DNA of 64,000 nt, from positions 186,001-250,000 of the forward strand of contig JAWZYU010000131.1 of assembly GCA_038380435.1 (NCBI GenBank), written 5' to 3'. Each line of letters begins with the position of its first letter. Within the stretch, counting starts at the first letter, position 1. This document shows positions 1 to 13,634 of the stretch, piece after piece. Source of the stretch: Ryuthela nishihirai (Eukaryota > Arthropoda > Arachnida > Araneae > Heptathelidae). The notes beneath the pieces were generated by a model. The model saw only the letters and a program-made list of their open reading frames with translations, ran no database searches and had not been told where the DNA came from. Made by a program: the position numbers and the translations under genes.

Positions 1-1145
1 GGGAATCTTGTTGACACAGAATCCGAGGGAAGATGTCCGAGGGAAGCGACACATATGACGGACCACTGTCATATGTGAGATGCCATCCGAGAGGGCATCA
101 AGGATTGCCTCATCAGAAAGAGAGGTGTCAGTACCTTCTATGAGGCCCTGTGGCAGGCAGTAAGACACTGGGTAATCCACAGTAACGGGGATACCCAGAA
201 TAGAGGTGGTGCACAGGAGCTTTTCAGCAATGGCGGGAGAGCTGACCTTGACAAGAAGGCTCCCCGTCTCCAAGTAATAAGCCGTTCCCCAAGAATCTTT
301 ACAATCTCTGTGGAGATGGGGTTCGGGTTATAGGAGCTCATGAGATGAGTGGAGGCCGAGGTCACAATAAGAGGAATAGGCTTGTCACTCTTCTTCTTAC
401 AGTTGACAAAGACGAAGCCGTCATCAGCTTCTGATCAACGTCCATCATATTGGAGAAGTCGATGAGATCTAAAACACTGTCAGACACAGTTGACAGTGCA
501 ATAGCAGCACCAGCCGCAGGGGCCCCATTAGGCAAAACTGAGACAGTGGACATCGTGGTGATGGGAGAAGAAGTAGCCTGGGAACGGCTGGTGGAAGAAG
601 AGGTCTCACCACTCATAGAAGAAGGAGAGGCCCAGCTCTTGAGAAGAAATGCCTGAGGGGCCAGCAGCAAGAGCACAGTCTCACCCCTGGCACTCAGAGA
701 GAGTGCGTGGGGCAAGATATCTTGTCAGGAGAAGTAGTGGAGGTTCTCCTCTCCCTGGTGGAAGTCCGCACTGTCCTCTGAGGCAAAGTGCAAGAAGTCT
801 TTGTCGCAGTGGACCGCGACACTCTAGGGACAGACCGCTTAGCGGGAGGGTCTGAGGCACCGAATCAGGAGAGCTCACAGACCCTCGTTTCTTTTGCTTG
901 AATCCCGGGGGTAAATAAAAAATAACTAGAGTAGTAATGGGGAAAACACTTACCAACAGTAGCTGAGGAAACCCTTGAACAGCAACAGAAAGGAGAAGAC
1001 TCAACCAAAGAGTCAGCGAAAAAAGTATTCTGAGGCAAAGTCGGGAGCTCGAAAACGCACGTTTGTAGTTCGCAGTGGTCACAGAAGAAAGACTCCACCC
1101 TTTACACGGCCGTTCGCAACAAGCACCATCTGGTGGAAGCCAAAG
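1..1145 (-). pseudogene. Non-LTR retrotransposon ORF1, 5' part, broken and cut by the window edge
   Basis: Reading the minus strand from about 1145 down gives a 5' leader, a Ser/Thr/Pro-rich stretch, then a compact domain between ~440 and 1 containing GFVFVNCKKK and NPNPISTEIVKILGERLITW. I associate this with the nucleic-acid-binding ORF1 protein of arthropod LINEs (family recognition from memory, not a search). The reading changes frame near 430 and again near 262, after which codons continue sensibly toward position 1, so the copy is dead. The endonuclease/reverse transcriptase ORF would lie to the left, outside the window. The same 5' part recurs at 8613-9485. Plus-strand readings through this region are antisense shadows. 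Confidence 0.6.
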
Positions 1146-1675
1146 GAAACAATTTTGATCCAGAGTTTAAGTGTTCACTTTCCTTTCATCAATAAATATA
1201 ATTTATAATGTAGAATACATTAAAATTATTACCAACTTTATTTGATTTTTATAAAGCAACAGCATTATATGTATTTTAGAAATAAATTTCATTGCATTTC
1301 TTGAGGAAATGCTTTTGTAATTTTTTTCGAAACTGGTGTTTGGTGTATATTGAAAAAAATATTTGAACAGATTACTATTATTGAAAAAATATTCATAACT
1401 TGCAGATGCCAATGTGATGCAGTGCTTTTAACTCTTTGCCTGTCACGCTCTGTTCTAACTTTAAACACTTGTATATCGTTTTTTATTTTATGAAGCTTTT
1501 TACTAATTTTAAACATATGCTTATCCATTCTAAGAACTATTTTAAGCCATAAATAATAATCATTTATCTTTCAATAACCAATATTTCACAGTTTTATACA
1601 TCTGAACAGGTCCAGATCTGAAAAAAACATTTGGGGGGGGAGGGGGCAAGAGACAGGATTTTCGATGGAATTTTC
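1146..1675. other. AT-rich single-copy-like flank between LINE fragment and satellite
   Basis: No gene is visible. The stretch is AT-rich with several short stop-limited readings only. The same sequence follows the second LINE fragment at 9486-9965, so it travelled with the tandem duplication. The last ~60 bases (about 1612-1675, including a run of G around 1633-1646) are absent from the second copy, where the flank joins the satellite directly. Confidence 0.6.
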
Positions 1676-4600
1676 AATTTTTTTGAAAATTCTATGCAAT
1701 GGAAACATTTTTAAGGCACAGAATATCATCTTATATTACTCCTTGATGGAAATAAAGCATAAGATTGTCACTTAGACTGTAAATTGAAAAGTTGTTTGCA
1801 CCGGAATATCTTTTAGCTCTGTTTTAGGCAATTAAAACAGCTTCGAAACTGATATTTTGGGGAATAATTCGATGTTTTCGAAAATCTTTGCATCGAAAAT
1901 ATGCTTTAGCCATAGAATCTCATTATATAATACGAGTTGATCAATATAAAGCATTAGGTTGTGAATCTGACTGTAAATTAAAAAGTCACTACACACCACA
2001 TAGCTTTTACCTATGTTTTCTTCGCGGAAAACAGGGCTCAAATAACAATTTTCATATATAAATAGATTTTTTTTTTGAAAATTCCATGCAGTTAAAATGT
2101 TTTTAAGGTATAGAATGTCATTCTATATAACGTCTTGATGGAAACAAACCATCAGATTCTTACTCTGACAGCAAATTGAACATTGTTAGCACAGCAATTT
2201 CAAACAGCATTGTAACTGATATTTTGGGGAATTATTCGATATTTTGGAATTTCAAAGGACCTAAACTATACTTTAGCCATAGAATCTCATTATGTATTAG
2301 GAGTTGATAAACATAAAGCATTTGGTTGTGAATCTGACTGTAAATTAAAAAGTTATTACACACCACATAGCTTTTACCTATGTTTCAAGCGCCGAAAAAC
2401 ATTGCAAAAATAGCTATTTTGATACATAAATCGATTTGTTTCAAAATTTTATGCAGTGACAATATTTTTAAGGCATAGAACATCATTTTGTAATACGCCT
2501 CGATGAAAATAAACCATCAGATTGTCAATCAGACTGCAAATTGAAAAGTTGTTAGCACAGGAATAGCTTTTAGCTCTGTTTCAGGTGTGTAAAACAGCGT
2601 TGAAACTGATATTTTGGTGAATAATTCCATATTTTCCAAATTCTACGCACCGAAAGTATACTTCAGCCATACAATCTCATTATATAATAGGAATTGATGA
2701 ATACAAAGCATTAGGTTGTGAATCTAACTGTAAATTCAAATGTCATTATACATCACATATCTTTCACCTACGTTTGATTAGCGGAAAACAGCTCTAAAAT
2801 AGCAATTTTTAACACATAAATCGATTTTTTTGAAAATTCTATGCAATGGAAACATTTTTAAGGCATAGAATATCATCTTATATTACTCCTCGATTGAAAT
2901 ATACCATAAGATTGTCACTCAGACTGTAAATCAAAAAGTTGTTCGCACCGGAATAGCTTTTAGCTCTGTTTTAGGCGATTAAAACAGCTCGAAACTGATA
3001 TTTTAGCCGTAGAATCACATTATATAATAGTAATTGATGAATATAAAGCATTTGTTTGAGAATCTGACTGTAAAATTCAACGTTATCCCACACCACATAG
3101 CTTTTCAAGCGAGGAAAAACAGTACAAAAATAGCTATTTTGATACATAATTCAATTTTTTTTGAAAATTCTATGCAGTAAAAATATTTTTAAGGATAGAA
3201 TATCATCCTTATCATATTACACCTTGATGGAAATAAACCATCAGATTCTGACTCAGACTGTTAGTTGAAAAGCTGTTCGCACCGCAATGGCTTTTATCTC
3301 TGTTCTAGGTGTTTAAAACTGATATTTTGGTGACATTCGATATTTTCGAAATTCTATGCAGCTAAACTATACTTTATCCTATGAATCTTATTATATAATA
3401 CGAGTTGATGAATATAAAGCATGAGTCACTACACACCACATAGCTTTTACCTATATTTTGTGAGCGGGGAAACAGCACTAAAATAACAATTTTAACATAT
3501 AAATAATTTTTTTTTTTTTAAATTCTATCCCCCTTAAAATGTTTTTAAGGTATAGAATGTCATTCTATATAACGTCTTGATGGAAACAAACCATCAGATT
3601 CTTGACATCAGATTCTGACAGCAAATTGAACAGTTGTTAGCACAGGAATAGCTATTAGCACTGCTTTAGGCATTTGAAATAGTGTTGTAACTGATATTTT
3701 GGTGAATTATACGATATTTTGGAAATTCAAAAGACGTAAACTATACTTTAGCCATAGAGTCTCATTATATAATACGAGTTGATGAATATAAAGCATTAGT
3801 TTGAGGATCTGACTGTAAATTCAAAAGTTATTACACACCACATAGCTTTTACTTACGTTTAATGCGCGGAAAACAGTACTAAAATATCCACTTTGATACG
3901 TAAATGGATTTTTTATCAAAATTCTATGCCTTAAACATATTTTTAAGGCATATATATCATTTTACATTACGCTTTGAGGGATATAAACCATCAGATTGTC
4001 ACTCAGACTGTAAATTGTAAAGTTGTTAGCACAGGAATAAGCTTTTAGCTCTGTTATAGGCGTTTTAAACAGAGTGATTTTTTTGTGAATAATTCGATAT
4101 TTTCGAAATTCTATGCACCTAAACTATACTTTAGCCTAAGAATCTCTTTACATATTACGAGTTGATAAATATATAGCAACAGGTTGTGAATCTGACTGTA
4201 AATTCAAAAGTTAAAACACATCACATAGCTTTTACTTATGCTTCATGCGCGGAAAACAATGCGAAAATAACTATTTTGAAACAAAGAAGAATTTTTTTCA
4301 AAATTCTATGCAGTGAAAATATTTTTAAGGCATAGAATATCATTTTATTTTACGCTTTAATGGAAATAAACCATCAGATTGTCATTCAGACTGTAAATTG
4401 AAAGGTTGTTAGCACAGCAATAGCGTTTAGCTCTGTTTCATGGGGTTTAAAACAGCGTTCAAACTGATATTTTGGTGAATAATTCGATATTTTCCAAATT
4501 CTATGCACCCAAAGTATACTTTACCATAGAATCTCACTACATAATAGTGGTTGATGAATATAAAACATTTGGTTGTGAATCTCACTGTAAATTCAAAAAT

Positions 4601-4808
4601 TATTATTATACACTCCAGCGTTGAAACAGCTACTTTGTCAATCAATTTTCTTTTTCAAAATTCTCTACACTGAAAATATATTTAACGCATAGAATATCAT
4701 TTTGTAATACGCCTTGATGAAAATAAACCATCAGATTCTCACTCAGACTGTAAATTGAAAAGTTGTTAGCACCTGAATATCTTTTAGCTCTGTTTTAGGT
4801 GTTTAAAA
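1676..4808 (+). repeat. SatA satellite array, plus orientation
   Basis: Tandem repeats of about 370-390 bp, each built of two related halves of ~190 bp that both begin near ACTGTAAATT. Landmarks of one half are TAGCTTTTAGCTCTG, then TTCTATGCACC and CATTATATAATA. Landmarks of the other are TAGCTTTTACCTATG, TTCTATGCAGTG and GGCATAGAATATCAT. Repeat starts can be followed at about 1961, 2328, 2718, 3058, 3803 and 4185. Copies differ by many substitutions and small indels. The short readings through it are not conserved as proteins, and no gene is seen. Confidence 0.9.
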
Positions 4809-7800
4809 CGCCTGTAATAGAGCTAAAAGCTATTCCTGTGCTAACAACTTTACAATTTACACTCTGGGTGACAATCTGCGTTAAATAAAAATAAACTTAC
4901 TTAAAAATATTTTTACGGCATTTTAAAATTACTTAAAAATATTTTTGAGGCATAGAATTTTGAAAAAAAATCTATTTATGTATCAAAATAGATATTTTAA
5001 TGTTGTAATGCTATATATTCATCAACTCGTATTATATAATGAGACTCTATGGCTAAAGTATAGTTTATGTTTTTTGAATTTCCAAAATATCGAATAATTC
5101 ACCAAATGGTTTGTTTCCATCAAGACATTATATTGAATGAGATTATATATACCTTAAAAACATTTAAGTGCGTAGAATTTAAAAAAAACAATTTATATGT
5201 GAATATTGTTATTTTAGTGCTGCTTCCCAAGCACAAAACTTAGGTAAAAGCTATATAGTGTGTAATAACTTTTGAATTTACAGCCAGATTCACAACCTGT
5301 TGCTTTATATTCATCAACTCGTAATATATAAAGAGATTCTTACGCTAAAGTATAGTTTAGTTGCGTAGAATTTCGAAAATATCGAATTATTCACCAAAAT
5401 ATCAGTTTCAACTCTGTTTTAATCGCCTATAACAGAGTCAAGAGCTATTCTTGTGCTAACAACATTTGAATTTACAGTCAGAGTGACAATCTGATGGTTT
5501 ATTTTCATCAAGGCGTAATATAAAATGATATTCCATGCCTTAAAAATATTTTCACTGCATAAAATTTTCAAATAAATCGATTTAGGAATCAAAATAGCTA
5601 TTTTTGCGCTATTTTTCCGCGCTTGAAACATAGGTAAAAACTATGTTGTTCATAACTTTTGATTTTACAGTCAGATTCACAACCAAATGTTTATATTCAT
5701 CAACAATATATTCATCAACAACAATATAATGAGATTCTATGGCTAAAGTTCAGGTGCTAAGAATTTCAAAAATATCGAATGATTCAGCAAAATAGTTTGG
5801 ACGCTGTTTTAATCGCCTAGAACAGAGCGAAAAGCTATTACGGTGCGAACAACTTTTCAAATTACAGTCTGAGTGACAATCTTATGGTTTATTTCCCTCA
5901 AAGCATAATGTAAAATGATATTATATTTTTAAGGCATGAAATTTTGAAAAAAATCCATTCATGTATCAAAGTAGATATTTTAGTGCTGTTTTCCGCGCAT
6001 AAAACATAAGTAAAAGCTATGTGGTGTGCAATAACTTTTGAATTTAGAGTCAGATTCTCAAATTTGTGCTTCATATTCGTCAACTCGTATTATATAATGA
6101 CACTCTGTGGTTAAATATCGTTGAGGATCTTTGAATTTCAAAAATATCGAATTATTCACCAAAATAACTGTTTTAATCGCCTAAAAATGTCTGTTTTAAT
6201 CGCCTAAAACACAGACAAGAACTATTCCTGTGCTAGCAACATTTGAATTTACAGTCTGAATGACAATCTGATGGTTCATTTTCATCAAGGCGTAATGTAA
6301 TATGATATTCCATGCCTTAAAAATATTTTCACTGCATAAAATTTTGAAAAAAATCGATTTAGGAATCAAAATAGCTATTTTTGCACTATTTTTCTGCGCC
6401 TGAATCATAGGTAAAAGCTATGTGGTGTGTAATAATTTTGATTTTACAGTGAGATTCACAACGAAATGCTTTATATTCATCAACTACTATTATATAATGA
6501 GGTTCTATGGCTAAAGTACAGATCAGGTGCTAAGAATTTCAAAAATATCGAATAATTCAACAAAATATCAGTTTCGACGCTGTTTTAATCGCCTAAAACA
6601 AAGCTAAAAGCTATTCCGGTGCAAACAACCTTTCAATTTACAATCTGAGTGACAATCTGATGGTTTAGTTTCATCAAGGCGTATTACAAAATGATATGCT
6701 ATGCGTCAAATATATTTTCACTGCATAGAATTTTGAAAAAAATTCTTCTTTGTAGCAAAATATCTATTTTCGCTCTGTTTTCCGCGCGCTAAATATAGGA
6801 AAAAGCGTATAATAACTTTTGAATTTACAGCCCGATTCACAACCAGTTGCTTTACATTTATCAACTCGTAATATATTAAGAGATTCTTAGGATAAAATAT
6901 AGTTTAGGTGCATAGAATTTCGAAAATATCAAATTATTCACCAATAAATCAGTTTCAACTCTTTAAAATGCCTATAATAGAGCAAAAAGCTACTCCTGTG
7001 CTAACAACTTTACAATTTACAGTCTGAGTGACAATTTGATGGTTTATTTCCCTCAAAGCGTAATGTAAATTGATATTATATGCCTTAAAAATATTTTCAT
7101 TGAAATAGAATTTTGAAAGAAATTCTTCTTTGTATCAAAATAGCTATTTTCGCGCTGTTTTCCGTGCGTTAAACATAGGAAAAAGCTGTGTAATGTTTAA
7201 TAACTTTTGAATTTATAGTCAGATTCTCAAACTATTACCTTATATTGATCAACTCCTATTTTATAATGAGACTCTATGGCTAAAGTATAATTTAGGTCAT
7301 TTGAATTTCCAAAATATCGAATAATTCACCAAAATATCAGTTATAATGCGATTTTAAATGCCTAAAACTGTGCTAAAAGTTATTTAAATGCCTAAAGCTG
7401 TGCTAAAATTTAACTGTTGAATTTCTGTTAGAGTTAGAATCTGATACTTTGTTTACATCAAGGCGTTATATACAATGATATTGTATACCTTAAAAACCTT
7501 TTAACTGCAGAGAATTTTCGAAAGAAACGATTTATGTGTGAAAATTGTTGTTTTAACGCTGTGTCCCGCGCAGAAACCATAGGTAAAAAACTATGTGGTG
7601 TGTAATGACTTTTGAATTTACAGTCAGATTCTGAACCTAATGCTTTATATTCATGAACTACTATTATATAATGAGATTCTATGGCTAAAATATACTTTAG
7701 GTGCTTAGAATTTCAAAAATATCGAATTACTCACCAAAGTATCAGTTTGTTTTAATGGCCTAAAACAGAGACAAAAACTATTTTTGTGCTAACAACATTT

Positions 7801-8612
7801 GAATTTACAGTCTGAGTGACAATCTGATGGTTTATTTTCATTAAGGCATAATATAAAATGATATTCTATGCCTTAAAAATATTGTCACTGCATAAAATTT
7901 TGAAAAAAATCGATTTATGTATCAAAATAGCTATATTTCACTGTTTTTCCGCGCTTGAAATATAGGTAAAAACTATGTGGTGCCTAATAACTTTTGATTT
8001 TACAGTCAGATTCACAACCAAATGCTTTATATTCATCAACTACTATTATGTAATGAGATTCTGTTGATAAAGTATAGATCAGGTGCTAAGAATTTCGAAA
8101 ATATCGAATTATTCACCAAAATATCAGTTTGAACAGTGTTTTAAACACCTAAAACAGAGCAAGAAGCTATTCCTTTGCTAACAACTTTTCAATTTACAGT
8201 CTGAGTGACAATCTGATGGTTTATTTCGATTAAAGCGTAATATAAAATGATATTCTATGCCTTAAAAATATTTTCACTGGAAAGAATTTTGAAAAAAATT
8301 GTTCTTTGTATCAAAATAGCTATTTTCGCGCGCTAGGCGTAGGAAAAAAACTATTTAGTGTGTAATAACTTTTGAATTTACAGCCAGATTCACAACCTTT
8401 TGGCTTATATTTATCAAGTCGTAATATATAAAGAGATTCTTAGGCTAGAGTATAGTTTAGGTGCGTGTAATTTCGAAAGTATCGAATTTTTCACCAAAAA
8501 TTCAGTTTCAATTTTGTTTAAAGCGCCTATAACAGAACTAAAAGCTATTACTGTGCTAACAACTTTACAATTTACAATCTGAGTGACAATTTGATGGTTT
8601 ATTTACCTATGA
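4809..8612 (-). repeat. SatA satellite array, minus orientation
   Basis: Same SatA monomers as the preceding block but inverted: landmarks now read as AATTTACAGTCAGATTCACA and TTTATATTCATCAACT. The flip is sharp near 4808, where TTTTAGCTCTGTTTTAGGTG on the left is answered by its approximate complement, GAGCTAAAAGCTATTCC, on the right. The block ends at the junction with the second LINE fragment at 8613. Confidence 0.88.
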
Positions 8613-9485
8613 GTCCATCGTATTGGAGAATTCGATGAGATCTAAAACACTGTCAGACACAGTTGACAGTGCAATAGTAGCACGAGCCGCAGGGGCCCCA
8701 TTAGGCAAAACTGAGACAGTGGACGTCGTGGTGATGGGAGAAGAAATAGCCTGGGAAGGGCTGGTGGAAGAAGAGGTCTCTACCACTGACAGAAGAAGGA
8801 GAGGCCCAGCTCTTCAAAGAAATGCCAATAGCAGCAAAAGCCACAGGGGCCCCATTAGGCAAAACTGAGACTGTGGACGTCGTGGTGATGGGAGAAGAAG
8901 TAGCCTGGGAAGGGCTGGTGGAAGAAGAGAAGAAGGAGAGGCCCAGCACTTCAGAAGAAATGCCTGAGGGGCCAGAGGCAGGAGCACAGGGAGACTCGCA
9001 AGAGAGTCTTACCCTTGGCACTGAGAGAGTGTGCGAGGGGCAAGACATCTTGTCAGGAGAACTCGTGGAGGTTCTCCTCTCCCTGGTGTAAGTCCGCACT
9101 GTCCTGTGAGGCAAAGTACAAGAAGTCTTTGTCGCAATGGACCGCGACACTCTACGGACAGTCCGCTTAGCGGGAGGGTTTGTGGGCACCGAATCAGGAG
9201 AGCTCACAGACCTCGTTTCTTTTGCTTGAATCCCGGGGGTGAACGAATCATTACCCAGAGCCTAAGCAAGAGCACAAAATAACTAGACTGGTAATGGAGA
9301 AAACACTGAGGAAACCCTTGAACAGCAACAGGAAACAGTAAGAGAAAGGAGAAGACTCAACCAAATAGTCAGCGAAAAAAGTATTCTGAGGCAAAGTCGG
9401 GAGCTCGAAAACGCACGTTTGTAGTTCCCAGTGGTCACAGAAGAAAGACCCAACCCTTTACACGGCCGTTCGCAACAAGCACCAT
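8613..9485 (-). pseudogene. LINE ORF1 fragment, second copy, with internal tandem duplication
   Basis: Minus-strand match to the 440-1145 fragment: the Ser/Thr/Pro-rich N-terminal half of the ORF1 protein and its leader. Compared with the first copy it carries an extra direct repeat of about 145-150 bases. The stretch around 8690-8820 recurs at about 8840-8970, both containing the codons that on the minus strand read TVSVLPNGAP. The nucleic-acid-binding half is missing because the duplication breakpoint lies at 8613. It cannot be functional. Confidence 0.65.
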
Positions 9486-9965
9486 CTGGTGGAAGCCAAA
9501 GGAAACAATTTTGATCTAGAGTTTAAGTGTTTACTTTCCTTCCATCAATAAATATAATTTATAATGTAGAATATATTAAAATTATTACCAACTTTATTTG
9601 ATTTTTATAAAGCAACAGCATTATATGCATTTTAGAGATAAATTTCATTACATTTCTTGAGGAAACGCTTTTGTAATTTTTTTCGAAACTGGTGTTTGGT
9701 GTAAATTGAAAAAAATATTTGAACAGATTACTATTATTGAAAAAATATTCATATCTTGCAGATTCCAATGTGATGCAGTGCTTTTAACTCTTTGTCCGTC
9801 ACGCTTTGTTTTAACTTTAAACACATGTATATTGTTTTTTACTTTATGAAGCTTTTTGCTAAATTTAAACATATGCTTATCCATTCTAAGAACTATTTTA
9901 AGCCATAAATAATAATCATTTATCTTTCAATAACCAATATTTCAAAGTTTTATACATCTGGACTC
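9486..9965. other. AT-rich flank, second copy
   Basis: Counterpart of 1146-1611 with scattered substitutions. No gene is visible. It joins SatA directly at about 9966 and lacks the G-rich ~60 bases found in the first copy. Confidence 0.6.
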
Positions 9966-12900
9966 TGAAAATTCTATGCAATGGAAACATTTTTAAGGCA
10001 TAGAATATCATCTTATATTACTCCTTGATGGAAATAAACAATAAGATTGTCACTTAGACTGTAAATTGAAACGTTGTTCGCACCGGAATATCTTTTAGCT
10101 CTGTTTTAGGCAATTAAAACAGCGTCGAAACTGATATTTTGGGGAATAATTCGATATTTTCGAAATTCTTTGCATCGAAAATATGCTTTAGCCATAGAAT
10201 CTCATTATATAATACGAGCTAATCAATATAAAGCATTAGGCTGTGAATCTGACTGTAAATTAAAAATTCACTACACACCACATAGCTTTTACCTATGTTT
10301 TCTTCGGGAAAACAGCGGTCAAATAACAATTTTCACATATAAATCGATTTTTTTTTTTTAAAATTCCATGCAGTTGAAATGTTTTTAAGGTGTAGAATGT
10401 CATTCTATATAACGTCTTGATGGAAACAAACCATCAGATTCTTACTCTGACAGCAAATTGAACATTGTTAGCACAGGAATAGCTTTTACCACTGCTTTAG
10501 GCATTTCAAACAGCATTGTAACTGATATTTTGTGGAATTATTCGATATTTTGGAAATTCAAAGGACCTGAACTATACTTTAGCCATAGAATCTCATTATA
10601 TAATACGAGTTGATCAACATGAAGCATTTGGTTGTGAATCTGACTGTAAATTAAAAAGTTATTACACACCACATAGCTTTTACTTATGTTTCAAGCGCCG
10701 AAAAACATTGCAAAAATAGCTATTTTGATACATAAATCGATTTGTTTGAAAATTTTATGCAGTGAATATTTTTAAGGCATAGAATATCATTTTATATTAC
10801 GCTTTAATGGAAACAAACCATCAGATTGTCACTCAGACTGTAAATTGAAAAGTTGTTAGCAGAGGAATAGCTTTTAGCTCTGTTTTAGGTGTTTAAAACA
10901 GTGTTCAAACTGATATTTTGGCGAATAATTCGATATTTTCCAAATTCCATGCACCCAAAGTATACTTTAGCGATAGAATCTCATTACGTAATAGTGGTTG
11001 ATGAATATAAAGCCTTTGATTGTGAATCTCACTGTAAATTCAAAAATTATTACACTCCATACAGCTTTTAACTATCATTTATGAGTGGAAATCAGCTTTA
11101 AAACAGCTGCTTTGGTACATAAATCGATTTTTTTTCAAAATTATCTGCACTGAAAATATATTTAACGCATAGAATATCATTTTGTAATACACCTTGATGA
11201 AAATAAACCATCAGATTCTCACTCAGACTGTAAATTGAAAAGTAGTTCGCACAGGAGTAGCTTTTAGCTCTGTGGCAGGTGTGTAAAACAGCGTTGAAAC
11301 TGATATTTTGGTGAATAATTCCATATTTTCCAAATTCTATGCACCGAAAGTACACTTCAGCCATTCAATCTCATTATATAATAGGAATTGATGAATACAA
11401 AGCATTAAGTTGTGAATCTAACTGTAAATTCAAATGTCATTATATACCACATATCTTTCACCTACGTTTGATTCGCGGAAAACAGCTCTAAAATAACAAT
11501 TTTAACATATAAATCGAATTTTTTGAAAATTCTATGCAATGGAAACATTTTTAAGGCATAGAATATCATTTTATATTACTCCTCGATGGAAATATACCAT
11601 ACGATTGTCACTCAGACTGTACATTAAAGTTGTTCGCACCGGATTGGTTTTAGCTCTGTTTTAGGCGATTAAAACAGCATCGAAATTGATATTTTGCTGA
11701 ACTATTCGATATTTTTGAAATTCTATGCACCTAAAGTATACTTTAGCCATAGAATCTCATTATATAATAATAGTTCATGAATATAAAGCATTAGGTTGAA
11801 AATCGGACTGTAAGTTCAAAAATTTTCATACACTACACAGCTTTTACATATGTTTTATGCGCGGAAAACAATACTACAATTGGTATTTTGATTCATAAAT
11901 CGATTTTTTTTTCAAAATACTATGCAGTGAAAATATTTTTAACGAATACACTATCATTTTGGTGTTACGCCTTGATGGAAATAAACCATCATATTCTCAC
12001 TCAGACTGTAAATTGAAAAGTTGTTAGCACAGGAACGGTTTTTTGCGCTATTTTAGGCAATTGAAACAGCGTTCAAACTGATATTTTGGTGAATAATTCG
12101 GTATTTTCCAAATTTTATGCACCGAAAGCATACTTTAGTCATAGATTCTCATTATATAATACGAGTTGATCAATATAAAGTTATAGATTGTGAATCTGAC
12201 TCCAATTTCAAATGTCATTATACACCACATATCTTTTAACTATGTTTGAAGTGCGTTAAACAGCTCTAAAATAGAAATTTTAGCATATAAATCGATTTTT
12301 TTTTCAAAATTGTATGAAATGGAAACCATTTCAAGGCATAGAATATCATCTTACATTACGCCTTGATGAAAATGAACCTTCAAATTGTCACTCAGACTAT
12401 AAATTAAATGTTGTTAGCACAGGATATGTTTTTGTCTTTGTTTTAGGCGATTACAACAGAGTTCAAACTGATATTTTAATGAGTAATTCGATATTTTTGA
12501 AATTCTATGCACCTAAAATATATTTTAGCCATAGAATCTCATTATATAATAGTAGTTGATGAATATAAAGCATTTAGTTGAGATTCTGACTGTAAATTCA
12601 AAAATTATTACACACTACATAGCTTTTACCTATGTTTTGTGCGCGAGAAACAGCGCTAAAACAACAATGTTCACATATAAATCGATTTTTTTGAAAATTC
12701 TATGCAGTTAAATGGTTTTAAGGTATAAAATGTCATTGTATATAACGCCTTGATGAAAACAAAGCATCAGATTCTTACTCTGACAGCAAATTCAACAGTT
12801 GTTAGCACAGGACTAACTTTTAGCACAGTTTTAGGCATTTAAAATCCCATTGTAACTGTTATTTTGGTGAATTATTCGATATTTTTCAGAGGACATAAAC

Positions 12901-13634
12901 TATACTTTACCCATAGAGTCTCATTATATAATACGAGTTGATTACTCGATTGAATACGAGCATTAGTTTGAGAATCTGACTGTAAATTCAAAAGTTATTA
13001 CACATCACAATAGCTTTTACTTATGATTCATGCGCGGAAAACAGTGCGAAAATAGCTTTTTGAAACAAAGAAGAATTTTTTTCAAAATTCTATGCAGTGA
13101 AAATATTTTTAAGGCGTAGAATATCATTTTATATTACGCTTTAATGGAAATAAACCATCAGATTGTCACTCAGAGTGTAAATTGAAAGGTTGTGAGCACA
13201 GCAATAGCTTTTAGCTCTGTTTTAGGGGGTTTAAAACAGCGTTCAAACTGATATTTTGGTGAATAATTCGATACTTTCCAAATTCTATGCACCCAAAGTA
13301 TACTTTACTATAGAATATCATTACATAATAGTGGTTGATGAATATAAAACATTTGGTTGTGAATCTCACTGTAAATTCAAAAATTATTTCACTCCATACA
13401 GCTTTTACCTATGATTATGTGTGGAAATCAGCGTTGAAACAGCTACTTTGGTGCAGAAATCAATTGTTTTTTCAAAATTCTCTGCATTGAAAATATATTT
13501 ACCGCATAGAATATCATTTTGTAATATGCCTTGATGAAAATAAATCATCAGATTCTCACTTCATTCTTTCTTTCTGCAAATTGAAAAGTTGTTAGCACCG
13601 GAATATCTTTTAGCTCTGTTTTAGGTGTTAAAAA
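9966..13634 (+). repeat. SatA satellite array, plus orientation, duplicate of 1676-4808
   Basis: A well-preserved monomer illustrates the dimer. Half a runs 10836-11029 and half b 11030-11225; both start at (A/G)ACTGTAAATT or CACTGTAAATT. They align block by block, for example ATAGAATCTCATTACGTAAT in half a against ATAGAATATCATTTTGTAAT in half b. Monomers here are about 390 bp. No gene seen. Confidence 0.9.

Larger units (their letters stand above)
440..8612. repeat. Segmental tandem duplication, unit 1
   Basis: Unit 1 consists of LINE ORF1 fragment, AT-rich flank, SatA in plus orientation, then SatA in minus orientation. All parts recur in the same order starting at 8613. The left breakpoint is visible: the shared sequence begins at GTCCATC (440 in unit 1, 8613 in unit 2), and in unit 2 this abuts satellite sequence. 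Anchors match with changing offsets: 8173 at the LINE, about 8826 at position 4861, and about 10336 at position 7391. Unit 2 therefore carries about 2 kb of extra satellite. Confidence 0.8.

Noticed and set aside
138..1098. Plus-strand proteins across the LINE fragment (for example 450-656)
   Set aside because: The sensible, domain-like reading is on the minus strand; the plus readings are its antisense.
1420..1460. piggyBac-like end (TTAACTCTTTGCCTGTCACG)
   Set aside because: No inverted partner or second TTAA at a plausible distance in either copy of the flank.
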